Shown: one piece after another, positions 24,585-33,915 of the stretch | Numbering within the stretch: position 1 is the stretch's first letter | How the letters are laid out: each line of letters begins with the position of its first letter | Assembly (NCBI GenBank): GCA_017529865.1 | Contig: JAFXNA010000001.1 | Coordinates: 62,001-126,000, forward strand | Source of the DNA: Bacteroidaceae bacterium | Lineage (GTDB): Bacteria > Bacteroidota > Bacteroidia > Bacteroidales > Bacteroidaceae | Reading direction: 5' to 3' | Length of the DNA: 64,000 bases | Translations under genes and position numbers: made by a program | Notes under the pieces: model-generated | Databases searched by the model: none | What the model was told of the DNA's origin: nothing | The model's input: only the letters and a program-made list of their open reading frames with translations

Positions 24585-25826
24585 ATGAAAGAATTTGTTA
24601 TATCGGAAGTAAAGGTAGAGACGGCGGTTATTGTAGGCCTTGTCACACCAAATCAGAATGAGCGCAAGACAAAAGAATATCTTGACGAATTGGAATTTCT
24701 TGCAGATACCGCAGGTGCAAAAGTCATCAAGCGGTTTACCCAAAAAGTGAATGGTCAGAATAGTGTCACTTATATAGGAAGTGGAAAATTGGCTGAGATA
24801 AAGCAATTCATTCAAGACGAGGAAGATGCTGAGCGGGAAGTCGGGATGGTGATCTTCGACGATGAGTTGAGTGCGAAACAGATACGAAACATAGAGCATG
24901 AGCTTCAGATAAAAATCCTGGACCGCACCTCTCTCATTCTGGATATCTTTGCGATGAGAGCGCAGACTGCAACTGCGAAGACACAAGTGGAACTTGCACA
25001 ATATAAATACATGTTGCCTCGACTGACTCGTCTGTGGACACACTTGGAACGTCAGCGAGGAGGTAGTGTGGGACTGAGAGGACCTGGAGAAACCCAGTTG
25101 GAAATGGACCAACGTATCATCCGTAATCGAATGGCTCTTCTCAAACAACGACTTAAAGAAATTGATACCCAGAAGACTACACAGCGCAAAAACCGGGGAC
25201 GTTTGATTCGTGTGGCTTTGGTGGGCTATACCAATGTGGGGAAATCCACCCTGATGAATCTATTGTCAAAGAGTGAGGTATTTGCTGAAAACAAGTTGTT
25301 TGCGACACTTGATACAACTGTGCGAAAGGTTATCATTGACAATCTGCCTTTTTTGCTGAGTGATACTGTTGGTTTTATTCGCAAACTTCCGACGGATTTG
25401 GTCGATTCGTTTAAATCGACTTTGGATGAGGTCAGAGAAGCAGATTTGCTGATTCATTTGGTGGATATCTCGCATCCAGACTTCGAGGAACAGATCCGGG
25501 TCGTAGAAAAGACACTTGCGGACTTAGGTGCGAGTGACAAACCTGCTTTGCTTGTGTTCAACAAGATTGATGCATATACTTGGGTTCCCAAAGATGAGGA
25601 CGACTTGACGCCCAAGACAAAAGAAAACGTTTCGTTGGAAGAACTGATGGCAACTTGGATGGCCAAGATGAACGACAACTGCTTCTTTATTTCGGCCAAG
25701 ACAGGCGAACATATCAAAGAGTTTAAAGAGTTGGCTTATAAGAAAATACGTGAACTCCATGTTCAGAAGTACCCTTATAATGATTTCCTTTTCCAGCATT
25801 ACGAAACAGAAGATAAAGAACAGTAA
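24585..25826 (+). CDS. hflX: Ribosome-associated GTPase HflX
   Basis: A 413-residue translational GTPase that splits stalled ribosomes in stress. The N-terminal HflX domain (YLDELEFLADTAGAKVIKRF; GSGKLAEI; VIFDDELSAKQIRNIE) and the long helical linker carrying GGSVGLRGPGETQLEMDQR are diagnostic. The G domain follows: G1 ALVGYTNVGKSTLMN at about residue 210, G3 LLSDTVGFIRKLPTDLV, and G4 LLVFNKID. The C-terminal extension is short and acidic. It has its own promoter and is followed by a repeat-rich gap and a DUF4954 gene. Confidence 0.96.
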   Translation: MKEFVISEVKVETAVIVGLVTPNQNERKTKEYLDELEFLADTAGAKVIKRFTQKVNGQNSVTYIGSGKLAEIKQFIQDEEDAEREVGMVIFDDELSAKQIRNIEHELQIKILDRTSLILDIFAMRAQTATAKTQVELAQYKYMLPRLTRLWTHLERQRGGSVGLRGPGETQLEMDQRIIRNRMALLKQRLKEIDTQKTTQRKNRGRLIRVALVGYTNVGKSTLMNLLSKSEVFAENKLFATLDTTVRKVIIDNLPFLLSDTVGFIRKLPTDLVDSFKSTLDEVREADLLIHLVDISHPDFEEQIRVVEKTLADLGASDKPALLVFNKIDAYTWVPKDEDDLTPKTKENVSLEELMATWMAKMNDNCFFISAKTGEHIKEFKELAYKKIRELHVQKYPYNDFLFQHYETEDKEQ

Positions 25827-25828
25827 AT

Positions 25829-25901
25829 TAGGTTGTCAGGTTATTAGGTGATTAGGTTGTTAGACCTCAAAACCTTAAGACCTCAAAACCTCAAAAACCT
25901 C
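25829..25901. repeat. Short tandem repeats between hflX and the DUF4954 gene
   Basis: Slipped units of TTAGGTTGT/TTAGGTGAT occupy the first half, and units of ACCTCAAA(A) the second half. The two halves are partly complementary (AGGTT versus AACCT), so the region can fold back. ACCTCAAA units also occur in frame in the glycosyltransferase gene near 49494. Confidence 0.65.
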
Positions 25902-25908
25902 AAATAAT

Positions 25909-27603
25909 ATGAAACGAGAACTAACAAACACAGAGATTTCGATTCTGGAAGAACGTGGGTGTACTGCAGAAAACTGGAGTGAGATACTCGTCGACGACGG
26001 ATTCATGGCGAATTATGTTCGCAATGTGAACTTTTATGGCAAAGTGGAAATCGGTTCCATGAAAGGGATGATCGACGTGGAGGAAGGCTTCCAACGTCAT
26101 TCTTCTATTCAGAATGCCACACTCAACAATGCTACGATTGGTGACGATTGTCTGATTGAGAACGTTCATGGCTACATCTCTAATTATAGCATTGCAGATA
26201 ATTGCTATATATCGAATATTGGTATCATTAGTGCTCAGGGAACCCCTTCTTTCGGTAATGGAACTGTTATCTCTGTCCTGAACGAAGGAGGTGACGGCAA
26301 TGTGGTGATATACGACAAGCTGACTGCCCAGATAGCTTGGCTGATGATTCATTTCCCATCAGTTCGTGAATTCGCACTCCAAGAGATTGCCCGTTATCCA
26401 AAGACTGACAAAGGCACCATAGGACAAGGATGTCGTATTGTTGGAATCGGTGAAATCTGCAATGTATATGTTTACCCATATTGCGAGATTCAAGGGGCGA
26501 GCCATCTGTCCAATGTGACATTACTGAGTAGTAGTGATGCTCCGTCGTTTGTGGGGCCGGATGTAATCCTTGAGAATTCTGTTGTTGCGATGGGAGCTAC
26601 TGTGACAGATGGTGCAAAAGTTGACAACTGCTTTGTGGGCGAGTCTGTACATATTGGAAAAGGATTCTCGGCTGAAGCCTCGCTCTTCTTTGCAAATGCC
26701 TATATGGATAATGGTGAGTCATGTGCAGCTCTTTGCGGCCCATTTGCCTGCTCACACCATAAGTCTACACTGCTTATCGGTGGCGAATTCTCGTTCTATA
26801 ATGCAGGTTCCGGAACGAATCAGAGCAATCATGCCTATAAGATGGGCCCAATCCATTGGGGTACATTGGAGCGTGGTTCGAAGACGGCATCTGGCAGCCA
26901 TATTCTTTGGCCTGCACATATTGGTGTGTTCTCAATGGTGATGGGTAAACTGACCTCTCATCCACGTCTGCGCAACCTTCCGTTCTCTTATGTGTTGGCA
27001 ACAGGCGAGAAAACATATATCGTACCAGGTATCAATATCAAGACCGTCGGAACATGGCGAGATATCAACAAGTGGCCAAAGCGTGATGGACGTCCGGAAT
27101 CGGCACGACGCGATATCATTAACTTTAGTTTCCCAAATCCTTATATTATCCAGTTTGTCGTTGCAGGAAAAGAGCTTCTTACCACACTGCAAGAACAGCA
27201 GGGATACGATGTGGACGAATATAAGTTCGAAGGCTGTTACATCAAGCACAAGGCATTGGTTGATGGATTAAGATATTATGATTTGACGCTCCGTCTTTAT
27301 AGTGGAGAATTGCCTAAGGATGAGTGGCTCGACTTATGCGGAATGATTGCTCCAAAGAAATCGATTGAGGATCTTGTTACTGATATTGAAGAAGGAGACA
27401 TCAAATCGTCCGATGAAATCGTAGAATGCTTGAAATCACTCTTCACCCAGAACAAGTACCTGTATTCCCGTCCTCAGACTACAGATTATGCGGAAGCGGA
27501 AAACAAATGGCTTGATATGGTACGACGCGATGCAGAGAAAGAATTTGCCTTGGGTGACGTGGAGGAACAACAACTCACAGACTTCCTTGCAAAAGTGAAA
27601 TAA
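25909..27603 (+). CDS. DUF4954 family protein (left-handed beta-helix-like)
   Basis: A 564-residue cytosolic protein. Its first two-thirds have hexapeptide-like repeats (SIQNATLNNATIGDDCLIEN; GQGCRIVGIGEICNVYVYPY; LENSVVAMGATVTDGAKVDN; CFVGESVHIGKGFSAEASLF), suggesting a left-handed beta-helix as in sugar acyl- and nucleotidyltransferases. A conserved centre follows, FACSHHKSTLLIGGEFSFYN and GSHILWPAHIGVFSMVMGKL. The final 150 residues are helical. This matches DUF4954, a Bacteroidetes/Spirochaetes family with no assigned reaction. The two adjacent His could be catalytic, as in hexapeptide acyltransferases, but this is inference. The start codon follows the repeat block by a few bases. Confidence 0.85.
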   Translation: MKRELTNTEISILEERGCTAENWSEILVDDGFMANYVRNVNFYGKVEIGSMKGMIDVEEGFQRHSSIQNATLNNATIGDDCLIENVHGYISNYSIADNCYISNIGIISAQGTPSFGNGTVISVLNEGGDGNVVIYDKLTAQIAWLMIHFPSVREFALQEIARYPKTDKGTIGQGCRIVGIGEICNVYVYPYCEIQGASHLSNVTLLSSSDAPSFVGPDVILENSVVAMGATVTDGAKVDNCFVGESVHIGKGFSAEASLFFANAYMDNGESCAALCGPFACSHHKSTLLIGGEFSFYNAGSGTNQSNHAYKMGPIHWGTLERGSKTASGSHILWPAHIGVFSMVMGKLTSHPRLRNLPFSYVLATGEKTYIVPGINIKTVGTWRDINKWPKRDGRPESARRDIINFSFPNPYIIQFVVAGKELLTTLQEQQGYDVDEYKFEGCYIKHKALVDGLRYYDLTLRLYSGELPKDEWLDLCGMIAPKKSIEDLVTDIEEGDIKSSDEIVECLKSLFTQNKYLYSRPQTTDYAEAENKWLDMVRRDAEKEFALGDVEEQQLTDFLAKVK

Positions 27604-27605
27604 AA

Positions 27606-27674
27606 GTAGTGGCAGGAGTGGTAGCCTGGCGCTTGGTGCTGTCTGCACTCCTTTACTCCTAACACTCCTAAAAC
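27606..27674. repeat. Short repeats (ACTCCT units) before the M16 peptidase gene
   Basis: ACTCCTTT-ACTCCTAAC-ACTCCTAAA is preceded by partly complementary GGCAGGAGTGG. The plan is the same as the block at 25829, but the unit sequence differs. No promoter consensus is seen, so the downstream gene may be read from hflX. Confidence 0.5.
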
Positions 27675-27702
27675 AAAAAAACTATAAACAAAATTTGTCA
27701 GT

Positions 27703-30612
27703 ATGATAAAAAGATTAGCATTACTATCAATCGTGACTGCTTTGCTCGTTTCCTGTCAGCAGTCTGCAAAGTATGAATCAGTAGCCAACGACCCGATGAA
27801 ATCGAGGATTTATACCCTTGATAACGGATTGAAAGTCTATCTGAGTGTAAACAAAGACCAGCCTCGCATTCAGACCTATATTGCTGTACGAGTAGGTGGT
27901 AAAAACGACCCAAGTAACAATACCGGACTTGCCCATTACCTTGAGCACCTGATGTTTAAGGGAACGACTCAGTTTGGTACGAGTGACTATGCAAAAGAAC
28001 AACCTTTGCTCGATGAAATCGAACAATTATACGAAGTCTATCGCACGAAAACAGACCCTGCAGAACGCAAGGCGATTTATCACCAGATAGACAGTCTCTC
28101 ATACGAGGCATCCAAGTATGCCATTGCAAACGAGTACGACAAGCTCATGGCAGGTATTGGTTCGGAAGGAACAAATGCCTACACCAGCTACGATGTGACA
28201 TGCTATACTGAGGACATCCCATCAAACGAAGTGGAGAACTGGGCAAAGATACAATCAAACCGTTTCAAGGACATGGTAATTCGTGGATTCCATACAGAAT
28301 TGGAAGCCGTGTACGAAGAGAAGAACATTTCTTTGACGGACGACTCACGCAAGATGTATGAGACAGGTCTGAGTGTGCTGTTCCCCAACCATCCTTATGG
28401 TCAGCAAACCGTTCTTGGTACACAGGATCACCTGAAGAATCCGTCGATTACGACCATTAAGAACCACTTCAAGAATTGGTATGTTCCAAACAATGTCGCA
28501 ATCTGTATGAGCGGAGATTTCGACCCCGATGAAGTAATCTCATTGATGAATCAGTATTTTGGTGACTGGACTCCTAATCCAGCAGTCGATTCGCTTCGTA
28601 ATGCTTTACCAAAGACATGCGAACCGCTGACTGCACCCGATGTGCGTGAAGTGTATGGCCCAGAATCTGAGCGTCTTATGATGGGATGGGCTTTCCCAGG
28701 AAAGAAAGACAAAGAGAATGATTATCTCGATATTATCGAGGAACTGCTCTACAATGGAAAGGCAGGACTGTTCGACATTGACCTCAACCAGGCACAAAAG
28801 GTATTGTCGGCAGGTGCTGGTGCCTATGCATTGACCGATCATTCGATGTTTATCACAATCGGAATGCCAAAAGAAGGTCAGTCGCTCGATGAGGTGCGTG
28901 AATTGATGCTGGCGGAAATCACGAAACTGAAAAACGGAGAATTCGATGCCTCCTTGTTAGAAGCCATCATCAACAATATGAAACGCCAGCAGATGCAACA
29001 ACTTGAAAACAATTCGTCACGTGCCAGAATGTTTGTTGAGGCTTTCGTAAACGGTACTGATTGGAAAGACGAAGTAGAGCGTATCGACCGTATCAGCAAG
29101 ATTACGAAGGATGATGTCGTGAAGTTTGCTAACACCGTTTTCACGGATGGCTATTCATGTGTCTATAAGCATAAAGGAGTCGACCCAAATGAGAAAAAAA
29201 TCGAAAAACCCGCCATTTCACCGATAGAAACGAACCGCGACAAGACCAGTCAGTTCGTGACCGACATCCTGAATGTGAAGGTAAAAGAGATAGAACCTGT
29301 GTTCGTTGACTTTGACAAGGATATGAGTGTGGCAAAGCTGTCGAACAGTAACGAGTTGCTCTACAAGCAAAACGATGTGAACGGATTGTTTTCCATTCAA
29401 TATCGTATCGCACGAGGCAGCAAGGCCGACAAATACCTGCCACTTGCCGCTCAGTATATTGATTATCTGGGTACATCAAAACTGACCCCTGAGCAGCTAC
29501 AGTCCGAACTCTATCGATTGGCATGTAACATCAGTTTCAGCGTTAACGCAGACGAGACCATCATTTCGCTCTCAGGCTTGGCAGAAAACATGAAAGATGT
29601 CGTTGCTTTGTGTGAAAGCTGGATGCACGATGCCCAAAGTAATCAGACGGTATATGATAATTTGGTGGCAGACGAACTGAAAGCACGGGCAGATGCTAAG
29701 CTAGAGCAGAAGAACTGTTTCCTCCGCCTGCGCAGGTGGGCGATGTTCGGTCCTGTTAACGAATCGACTAACATTCTTTCTGCCCAAGAGTTGAAAGAAA
29801 CAGTGCCTGATGAATTACTCAAGCATATCGACGATTTGAAGAACTATGAGCAAACTATCGTCTATTACGGACCGATGAAACAGGCCGAATTCACCGAATT
29901 CATCGAGACAAATCATGAGGTCTCAGCATCTCCAATGGCTACAGTCAAAGGTGATGTCTATAAGAATATCCCGACACCAGAGAACCAGGTGATTCTCGCA
30001 CCTTACGATGCCAAGAATATCTACATGATTATGTATAGCAACAATGGGCAGAAATACGATGCAGCCCTCGTTCCGCAGATAGAGTTGTTCAACGAATATT
30101 TCGGAGGCGGCATGAATGCGCTGGTCTTCCAGGAACTGCGTGAAGCTCGCGGATTGGCATATAGTGCCTCTGCTTACTATACCGTTCCAGAGTTCCAGCA
30201 AGACGATTGCGCTTTCTATACCTACATCATCAGTCAGAACGACAAGATGGGCGATTGTATCGACACATTCCACAAAATACTTGAGGACATGCCAGCCACA
30301 GAGGCTTCGCTTCTCTTGGCAAAAGAAGCCATTATGAAACGCATCGCAACTCAGCGCACCATCAAGCGTAATGTGCTCTCAGCCTATATCGAGGCTCGCA
30401 ATCATGGTCTGGACTACGACATTTCTCGTGATATATACAATAAGGTGCAGAATATGACCTTAGACGAGCTTGTCGACTTCCAGCATCAAAACGTAAAAGG
30501 ACGCACATACACATACCTCATTCTTGGTAACGAAGCCGATTTGGATGTAGCCAAACTACAGTCGTTAGGCAACATTCAACGTGTTTCACTCGAAGAGATA
30601 TTCGGATATTAA
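27703..30612 (+). CDS. M16 (insulinase/pitrilysin) zinc peptidase, lipoprotein
   Basis: A 969-residue protein with lipoprotein signal IKRLALLSIVTALLVSC (Cys18). The inverted zinc motif HYLEH is at about residues 78-82 in GLAHYLEHLMFKGTT. The distal glutamate lies in the helix that contains ELEAVYEEKNISLTDDSRKM. Two pairs of M16 domains follow; the second pair (about residues 530-960) lacks the motif, as usual. GLAYSASAYYTVPEFQQDD near the end is the conserved Arg-Tyr-type substrate region of the inactive half. Such enzymes degrade peptides in the periplasm or at the cell surface. A strong terminator follows the stop. Confidence 0.93.
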   Translation: MIKRLALLSIVTALLVSCQQSAKYESVANDPMKSRIYTLDNGLKVYLSVNKDQPRIQTYIAVRVGGKNDPSNNTGLAHYLEHLMFKGTTQFGTSDYAKEQPLLDEIEQLYEVYRTKTDPAERKAIYHQIDSLSYEASKYAIANEYDKLMAGIGSEGTNAYTSYDVTCYTEDIPSNEVENWAKIQSNRFKDMVIRGFHTELEAVYEEKNISLTDDSRKMYETGLSVLFPNHPYGQQTVLGTQDHLKNPSITTIKNHFKNWYVPNNVAICMSGDFDPDEVISLMNQYFGDWTPNPAVDSLRNALPKTCEPLTAPDVREVYGPESERLMMGWAFPGKKDKENDYLDIIEELLYNGKAGLFDIDLNQAQKVLSAGAGAYALTDHSMFITIGMPKEGQSLDEVRELMLAEITKLKNGEFDASLLEAIINNMKRQQMQQLENNSSRARMFVEAFVNGTDWKDEVERIDRISKITKDDVVKFANTVFTDGYSCVYKHKGVDPNEKKIEKPAISPIETNRDKTSQFVTDILNVKVKEIEPVFVDFDKDMSVAKLSNSNELLYKQNDVNGLFSIQYRIARGSKADKYLPLAAQYIDYLGTSKLTPEQLQSELYRLACNISFSVNADETIISLSGLAENMKDVVALCESWMHDAQSNQTVYDNLVADELKARADAKLEQKNCFLRLRRWAMFGPVNESTNILSAQELKETVPDELLKHIDDLKNYEQTIVYYGPMKQAEFTEFIETNHEVSASPMATVKGDVYKNIPTPENQVILAPYDAKNIYMIMYSNNGQKYDAALVPQIELFNEYFGGGMNALVFQELREARGLAYSASAYYTVPEFQQDDCAFYTYIISQNDKMGDCIDTFHKILEDMPATEASLLLAKEAIMKRIATQRTIKRNVLSAYIEARNHGLDYDISRDIYNKVQNMTLDELVDFQHQNVKGRTYTYLILGNEADLDVAKLQSLGNIQRVSLEEIFGY

Positions 30613-30632
30613 AAGATAGATTTTTTCAACGA

Positions 30633-30674
30633 TAGAGAGGTGCAGGTTTTCCCAGACCTGCATCTCTATTTTTA
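30633..30674 (+). terminator. Intrinsic terminator after the M16 peptidase
   Basis: TAGAGAGGTGCAGGT pairs with ACCTGCATCTCTA (one bulge) around a loop containing TTTCCC, followed by TTTTT. Confidence 0.92.
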
Positions 30675-30736
30675 GCTTGACAAATTCGCAAGTCAATCGG
30701 AGCCTCCTTTCCACAGGTTCACTATGTCCTTTTTAC

Positions 30737-30812
30737 ACCTCATAGAGGTAACATTTGCAGCCCTTAAGGGTAACAAAATTTTCCTTTAAGGGTAACAATT
30801 ATTTCCCCTAGG
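30737..30812. repeat. Array of four palindromes about 22 bp apart (array 2)
   Basis: Palindrome centres are at 30743 (ACCTC-ata-GAGGT), 30765.5 (CCCTTAAGGG), 30787.5 (CCTTTAAGG) and 30809.5 (CCTAGG). The spacing is 22-22.5 bp. The linker is GTAACAnnnTT in the first three units. The array follows the M16 terminator. Confidence 0.8.
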
Positions 30813-30889
30813 CCTCCTTGTGAGGAATCAAAATGAAGTGTTAATGATTGACGGCGAATTATGTTAAATCGTTGTCAATATCTAACCTA

Positions 30890-30921
30890 GAAAAACGTTG
30901 AATCAAAAAACAACGTTTTTC
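30890..30921. repeat. Perfect 11 bp inverted repeat upstream of the MG2 gene
   Basis: GAAAAACGTTG, 10 nt, CAACGTTTTTC. With one bulge the stem extends by CCT/AGG to about 14 bp. It lies 107 bp before the promoter at 31028. A related sequence, CCTAGAAAAAGTTGAAT, occurs near 12467. Bases 30922-31027 hold nothing else that I can name. Confidence 0.7.
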
Positions 30922-31027
30922 AGGATAAGACACCCTTGGTTATTGTAAAAATGTCTCTGAATTCTTGTCTCCTGCAACTTTTTTAGCGTTTTTATCAAAA
31001 AAAGTCATTTTTTTCATTGACATTTTG

Positions 31028-31036
31028 TACCTTTGC
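31028..31036 (+). promoter_or_regulatory. -7 promoter element of the MG2 protein gene
   Basis: TACCTTTGC, 38 bp before the ATG. No TTTG is found at the expected distance. Confidence 0.5.
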
Positions 31037-31074
31037 GCGTATATAAGAAAAACAAGGTATAAAACAAAGTATCT

Positions 31075-33903
31075 ATGAGCAGAAAGTACATATTGCTATT
31101 GATAGGCTATTGGTTGATAACAGTTTCCTTTGCCTCGTTGCCTGACAAGAAGCCTGAGAAGGTGTTGCCGGTACAGGAGAAGGTGTACCTGCACTTCGAC
31201 AACAATTGCTACTTTCTTGGTGATACCATTTGGTATAAGGCTTACGTGGTGTTGGCTGATGACAACAGTCCTGAACCATTGAGCCGCATCCTGTATGTGG
31301 AGCTATTGAATGAACAGGGCTACCTGATGGAGCGTCAGCAATTGGAGATCAACAAACTGGGGCAAGCCGATGGGTACTTCGCTATCAGCGACACCACCTT
31401 TGCAGGATACTATGAGGTGAGAGCTTATACCAAGTGGATGCTGAATTTCGGTTATGAGCCTTGCGAATCGTGGTGCCGTTATTCATGGTTCGGATGTTGT
31501 GAAGACCAGGGGCTTGTGGCTTTAGACCTAAATAAAAGCGGCTTTCCGTCTTTTACAAGGATTATGTGGTATGCAGGTGCAGGATCCTTCGTAAAAGTAC
31601 CTGAAAGTAGCACATTTTCCGATTTCTATGGAATAGTTGCTCTTTCCCCCGATTCTTGCGTTCCCACCATCAATACAGAATACAATACTGGAGTTTCTAT
31701 TGATTCGGAAAATGAACGCAAGAACTACCGCGACTATCACAATCTGTTCTCAAGAGTTATCCCCGTCTACAGCCGTCCTGATACTGCTGCGAACTATATG
31801 CGGAAGATTATGCCGACAAAGATAACCGTAGGCGACTATCAGGTGAAATGGAAGACTCCAGAGTTCGATGTGAAGTTCTACCCCGAAGGTGGCTATCTGC
31901 TTGCAGGGCATAAATGCCGAATAGCTTGGGAGGCGATGAATCAGCAGCTGGAGCGTCTTAACGTCAGCGGAGTATTGCTCGAAGACGGTGAGCCAATCGA
32001 CTCTGTCCGTCCTATCCATGCAGGTCGAGGACTGATTACACTGAATGTGAAGCACGGCAGGAAGTACAAGGTGCGCTTCGAGTTCGGTAAGGACAAGTTC
32101 ACTTTCGACCTTCCCAAGGCGTTCGAACAGGGAGTTGCACTACATGTAAGCCAGGACAGCGGTGCGGTAATGTTCCATGTAGCACGCGAACTGCCGCAGC
32201 GTATGCCTTTGAAGCTCAATGTCTATTGCAGAGGCAAGCGCCTCTCTACGTTCAATCTGAAGCCGGAAGCTACGGTTGAAGAATGGATGTATTTCGAAGA
32301 CTTGAATGAGGGTGTACACCAAGTCGTTGTCTGCGATACCTCAGGCAATGTATATGCCGACCGTCTGTTTTTTGTCAACAAATGCTACGAGTCGAAGGCA
32401 AAAGTGATGGTGGGAGGTCTTGCAAATCGTCCTTACCGTCCTTTGGAGAAGATACGCCTGAACCTGATTGCTACAGACCCGAAAGGCAGTCCGCTGAAGA
32501 ACCAGACCTTCTCTGTGTCTGTGAGAGATGAAGCCCAGCTCGACCCGACATTCGCAACAGGTAACATCCTGACCAACCTGCTTTTGGAGTCTGACTTGAA
32601 GGGTTTCGTAGAGAATCCCGACTATTACTTCGAGGCGGATGATGAGAAACACCGTCAGGCGCTCGACCTGCTGATGCTGGTGCAGGGATGGCGACGCTAT
32701 GACTGGAAGAGCATCGAGAAACCTGAGACCTTTGCATTAGACTACCTGCCCGAACAGAAGATGGTCATCTATGGTGATGCCTATCCGCTGCGCAAGGAAC
32801 TGAAGGACCTGTTCAGGAAAGAGAAGCGGAAGATACAGATATCATGCTCTATTCTCAACCTTAACGATGATTTGAAGGAAGGAGACTACTATAGTTTCAA
32901 TGGAGCTGTAGAAGCCGACTCTTCAGGACATTTCCAAATCGCATACGACCCGTTCTATGGGAATGTGAAACTTGCCCTTCGCGCAAACTATGTAGACAAA
33001 ATAGAAAAGAAAGACGAATATCTTCATGCTCACGACCCGAAGATCTTTGTGAGAAAACAATACTTCTATCCTCAATCCTTAAAGGCATACAGTTGGTATG
33101 AAATGCATCAGCCGGAAATCATCAAGGAGAAGCAGTTGACTTGGGAGGATTATCAGGAAGACATCTATGCCTCGGAATGGATTCCACAGGTGAATATCAA
33201 ATCCAAGAAGCGTCCTCATGCCAAGTTGCAGAAGGACAAGCCCGTAGCACAGATAAGTTTCCAAGACTTCTTAAACGACAAATGGGATCAAGGATATTAC
33301 AATTCTTTCTTCCTAATGGACAACAAAGAAATACCAATGACAGATACAACAGGGTTGTCATATATGATGCTGATGGATGCATACGTCCGTCACATGTATG
33401 AGCCGACAGACAATAATTATGAATCACATGATTTTGGTATCAATTGGAAGAAAAACGATTTTTGGAAACGAGTAAAACTGATAGAGCATATCCCTATATT
33501 GGATAAACTCTATATTGTAAGCGATGCACCTCGTCGTCCCGTTCCATACGAACATGTTCATTTGGACAGAGTAATGGACATGGTTAAGGGAGAACTAACA
33601 ACAGCCATCGATTCTTATATCAACATCATCACCCTTCCTGACGACAAGACCCGCATCACGGTAGGCCGAGAATACAACTTCCAAGGCTTCACCCGCCCGG
33701 TGGAATACTACAACCCCGACTACAGCAAAGCCAAACTCCCAGAAATAAAGGACTACCGTCGCACACTCTATTGGAATCCGAACGTAACCACCGACAACTT
33801 CGGACAAGCCTCCATCGAGTTTTACAACAACTCCGTATGCAACATCATCGATGTATCAGCAGAAGGCATCACCCGATATGGGCAGTTCTTGGTGAATGAA
33901 TAA
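31075..33903 (+). CDS. Exported MG2 (macroglobulin-like) surface protein
   Basis: A 942-residue protein with an N-terminal signal (ILLLIGYWLITVSFA). The first domain, QEKVYLHFDNNCYFLGDTIW and KAYVV, is the MG2 fold (PF01835) that opens a large Bacteroidetes family of envelope proteins. Further family blocks are YVELLNEQGYLMERQQLEIN, FDVKFYPEGGYLLAGHKCRI, RDEAQLDPTF, TNLLLESDLKGFVENPDYYF and LDLLMLVQGWRRYDWKSIE. It ends with TLYWNPNVTTDNFGQASIEF. A TonB-plug-like stretch (about residues 820-860) may be present before this. Members are predicted outer-membrane-associated, sometimes linked to TonB transport; function is unknown. It is alone in its transcription unit and converges on the DUF4130 gene, with 12 bp between stops. 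Confidence 0.83.
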   Translation: MSRKYILLLIGYWLITVSFASLPDKKPEKVLPVQEKVYLHFDNNCYFLGDTIWYKAYVVLADDNSPEPLSRILYVELLNEQGYLMERQQLEINKLGQADGYFAISDTTFAGYYEVRAYTKWMLNFGYEPCESWCRYSWFGCCEDQGLVALDLNKSGFPSFTRIMWYAGAGSFVKVPESSTFSDFYGIVALSPDSCVPTINTEYNTGVSIDSENERKNYRDYHNLFSRVIPVYSRPDTAANYMRKIMPTKITVGDYQVKWKTPEFDVKFYPEGGYLLAGHKCRIAWEAMNQQLERLNVSGVLLEDGEPIDSVRPIHAGRGLITLNVKHGRKYKVRFEFGKDKFTFDLPKAFEQGVALHVSQDSGAVMFHVARELPQRMPLKLNVYCRGKRLSTFNLKPEATVEEWMYFEDLNEGVHQVVVCDTSGNVYADRLFFVNKCYESKAKVMVGGLANRPYRPLEKIRLNLIATDPKGSPLKNQTFSVSVRDEAQLDPTFATGNILTNLLLESDLKGFVENPDYYFEADDEKHRQALDLLMLVQGWRRYDWKSIEKPETFALDYLPEQKMVIYGDAYPLRKELKDLFRKEKRKIQISCSILNLNDDLKEGDYYSFNGAVEADSSGHFQIAYDPFYGNVKLALRANYVDKIEKKDEYLHAHDPKIFVRKQYFYPQSLKAYSWYEMHQPEIIKEKQLTWEDYQEDIYASEWIPQVNIKSKKRPHAKLQKDKPVAQISFQDFLNDKWDQGYYNSFFLMDNKEIPMTDTTGLSYMMLMDAYVRHMYEPTDNNYESHDFGINWKKNDFWKRVKLIEHIPILDKLYIVSDAPRRPVPYEHVHLDRVMDMVKGELTTAIDSYINIITLPDDKTRITVGREYNFQGFTRPVEYYNPDYSKAKLPEIKDYRRTLYWNPNVTTDNFGQASIEFYNNSVCNIIDVSAEGITRYGQFLVNE

Positions 33904-33915
33904 TGCGATGATTTT

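Noticed and set aside
24555..25148. Minus-strand open frame of 197 residues opposite hflX
   Set aside because: It is antisense to an unmistakable HflX coding region and has no family features.
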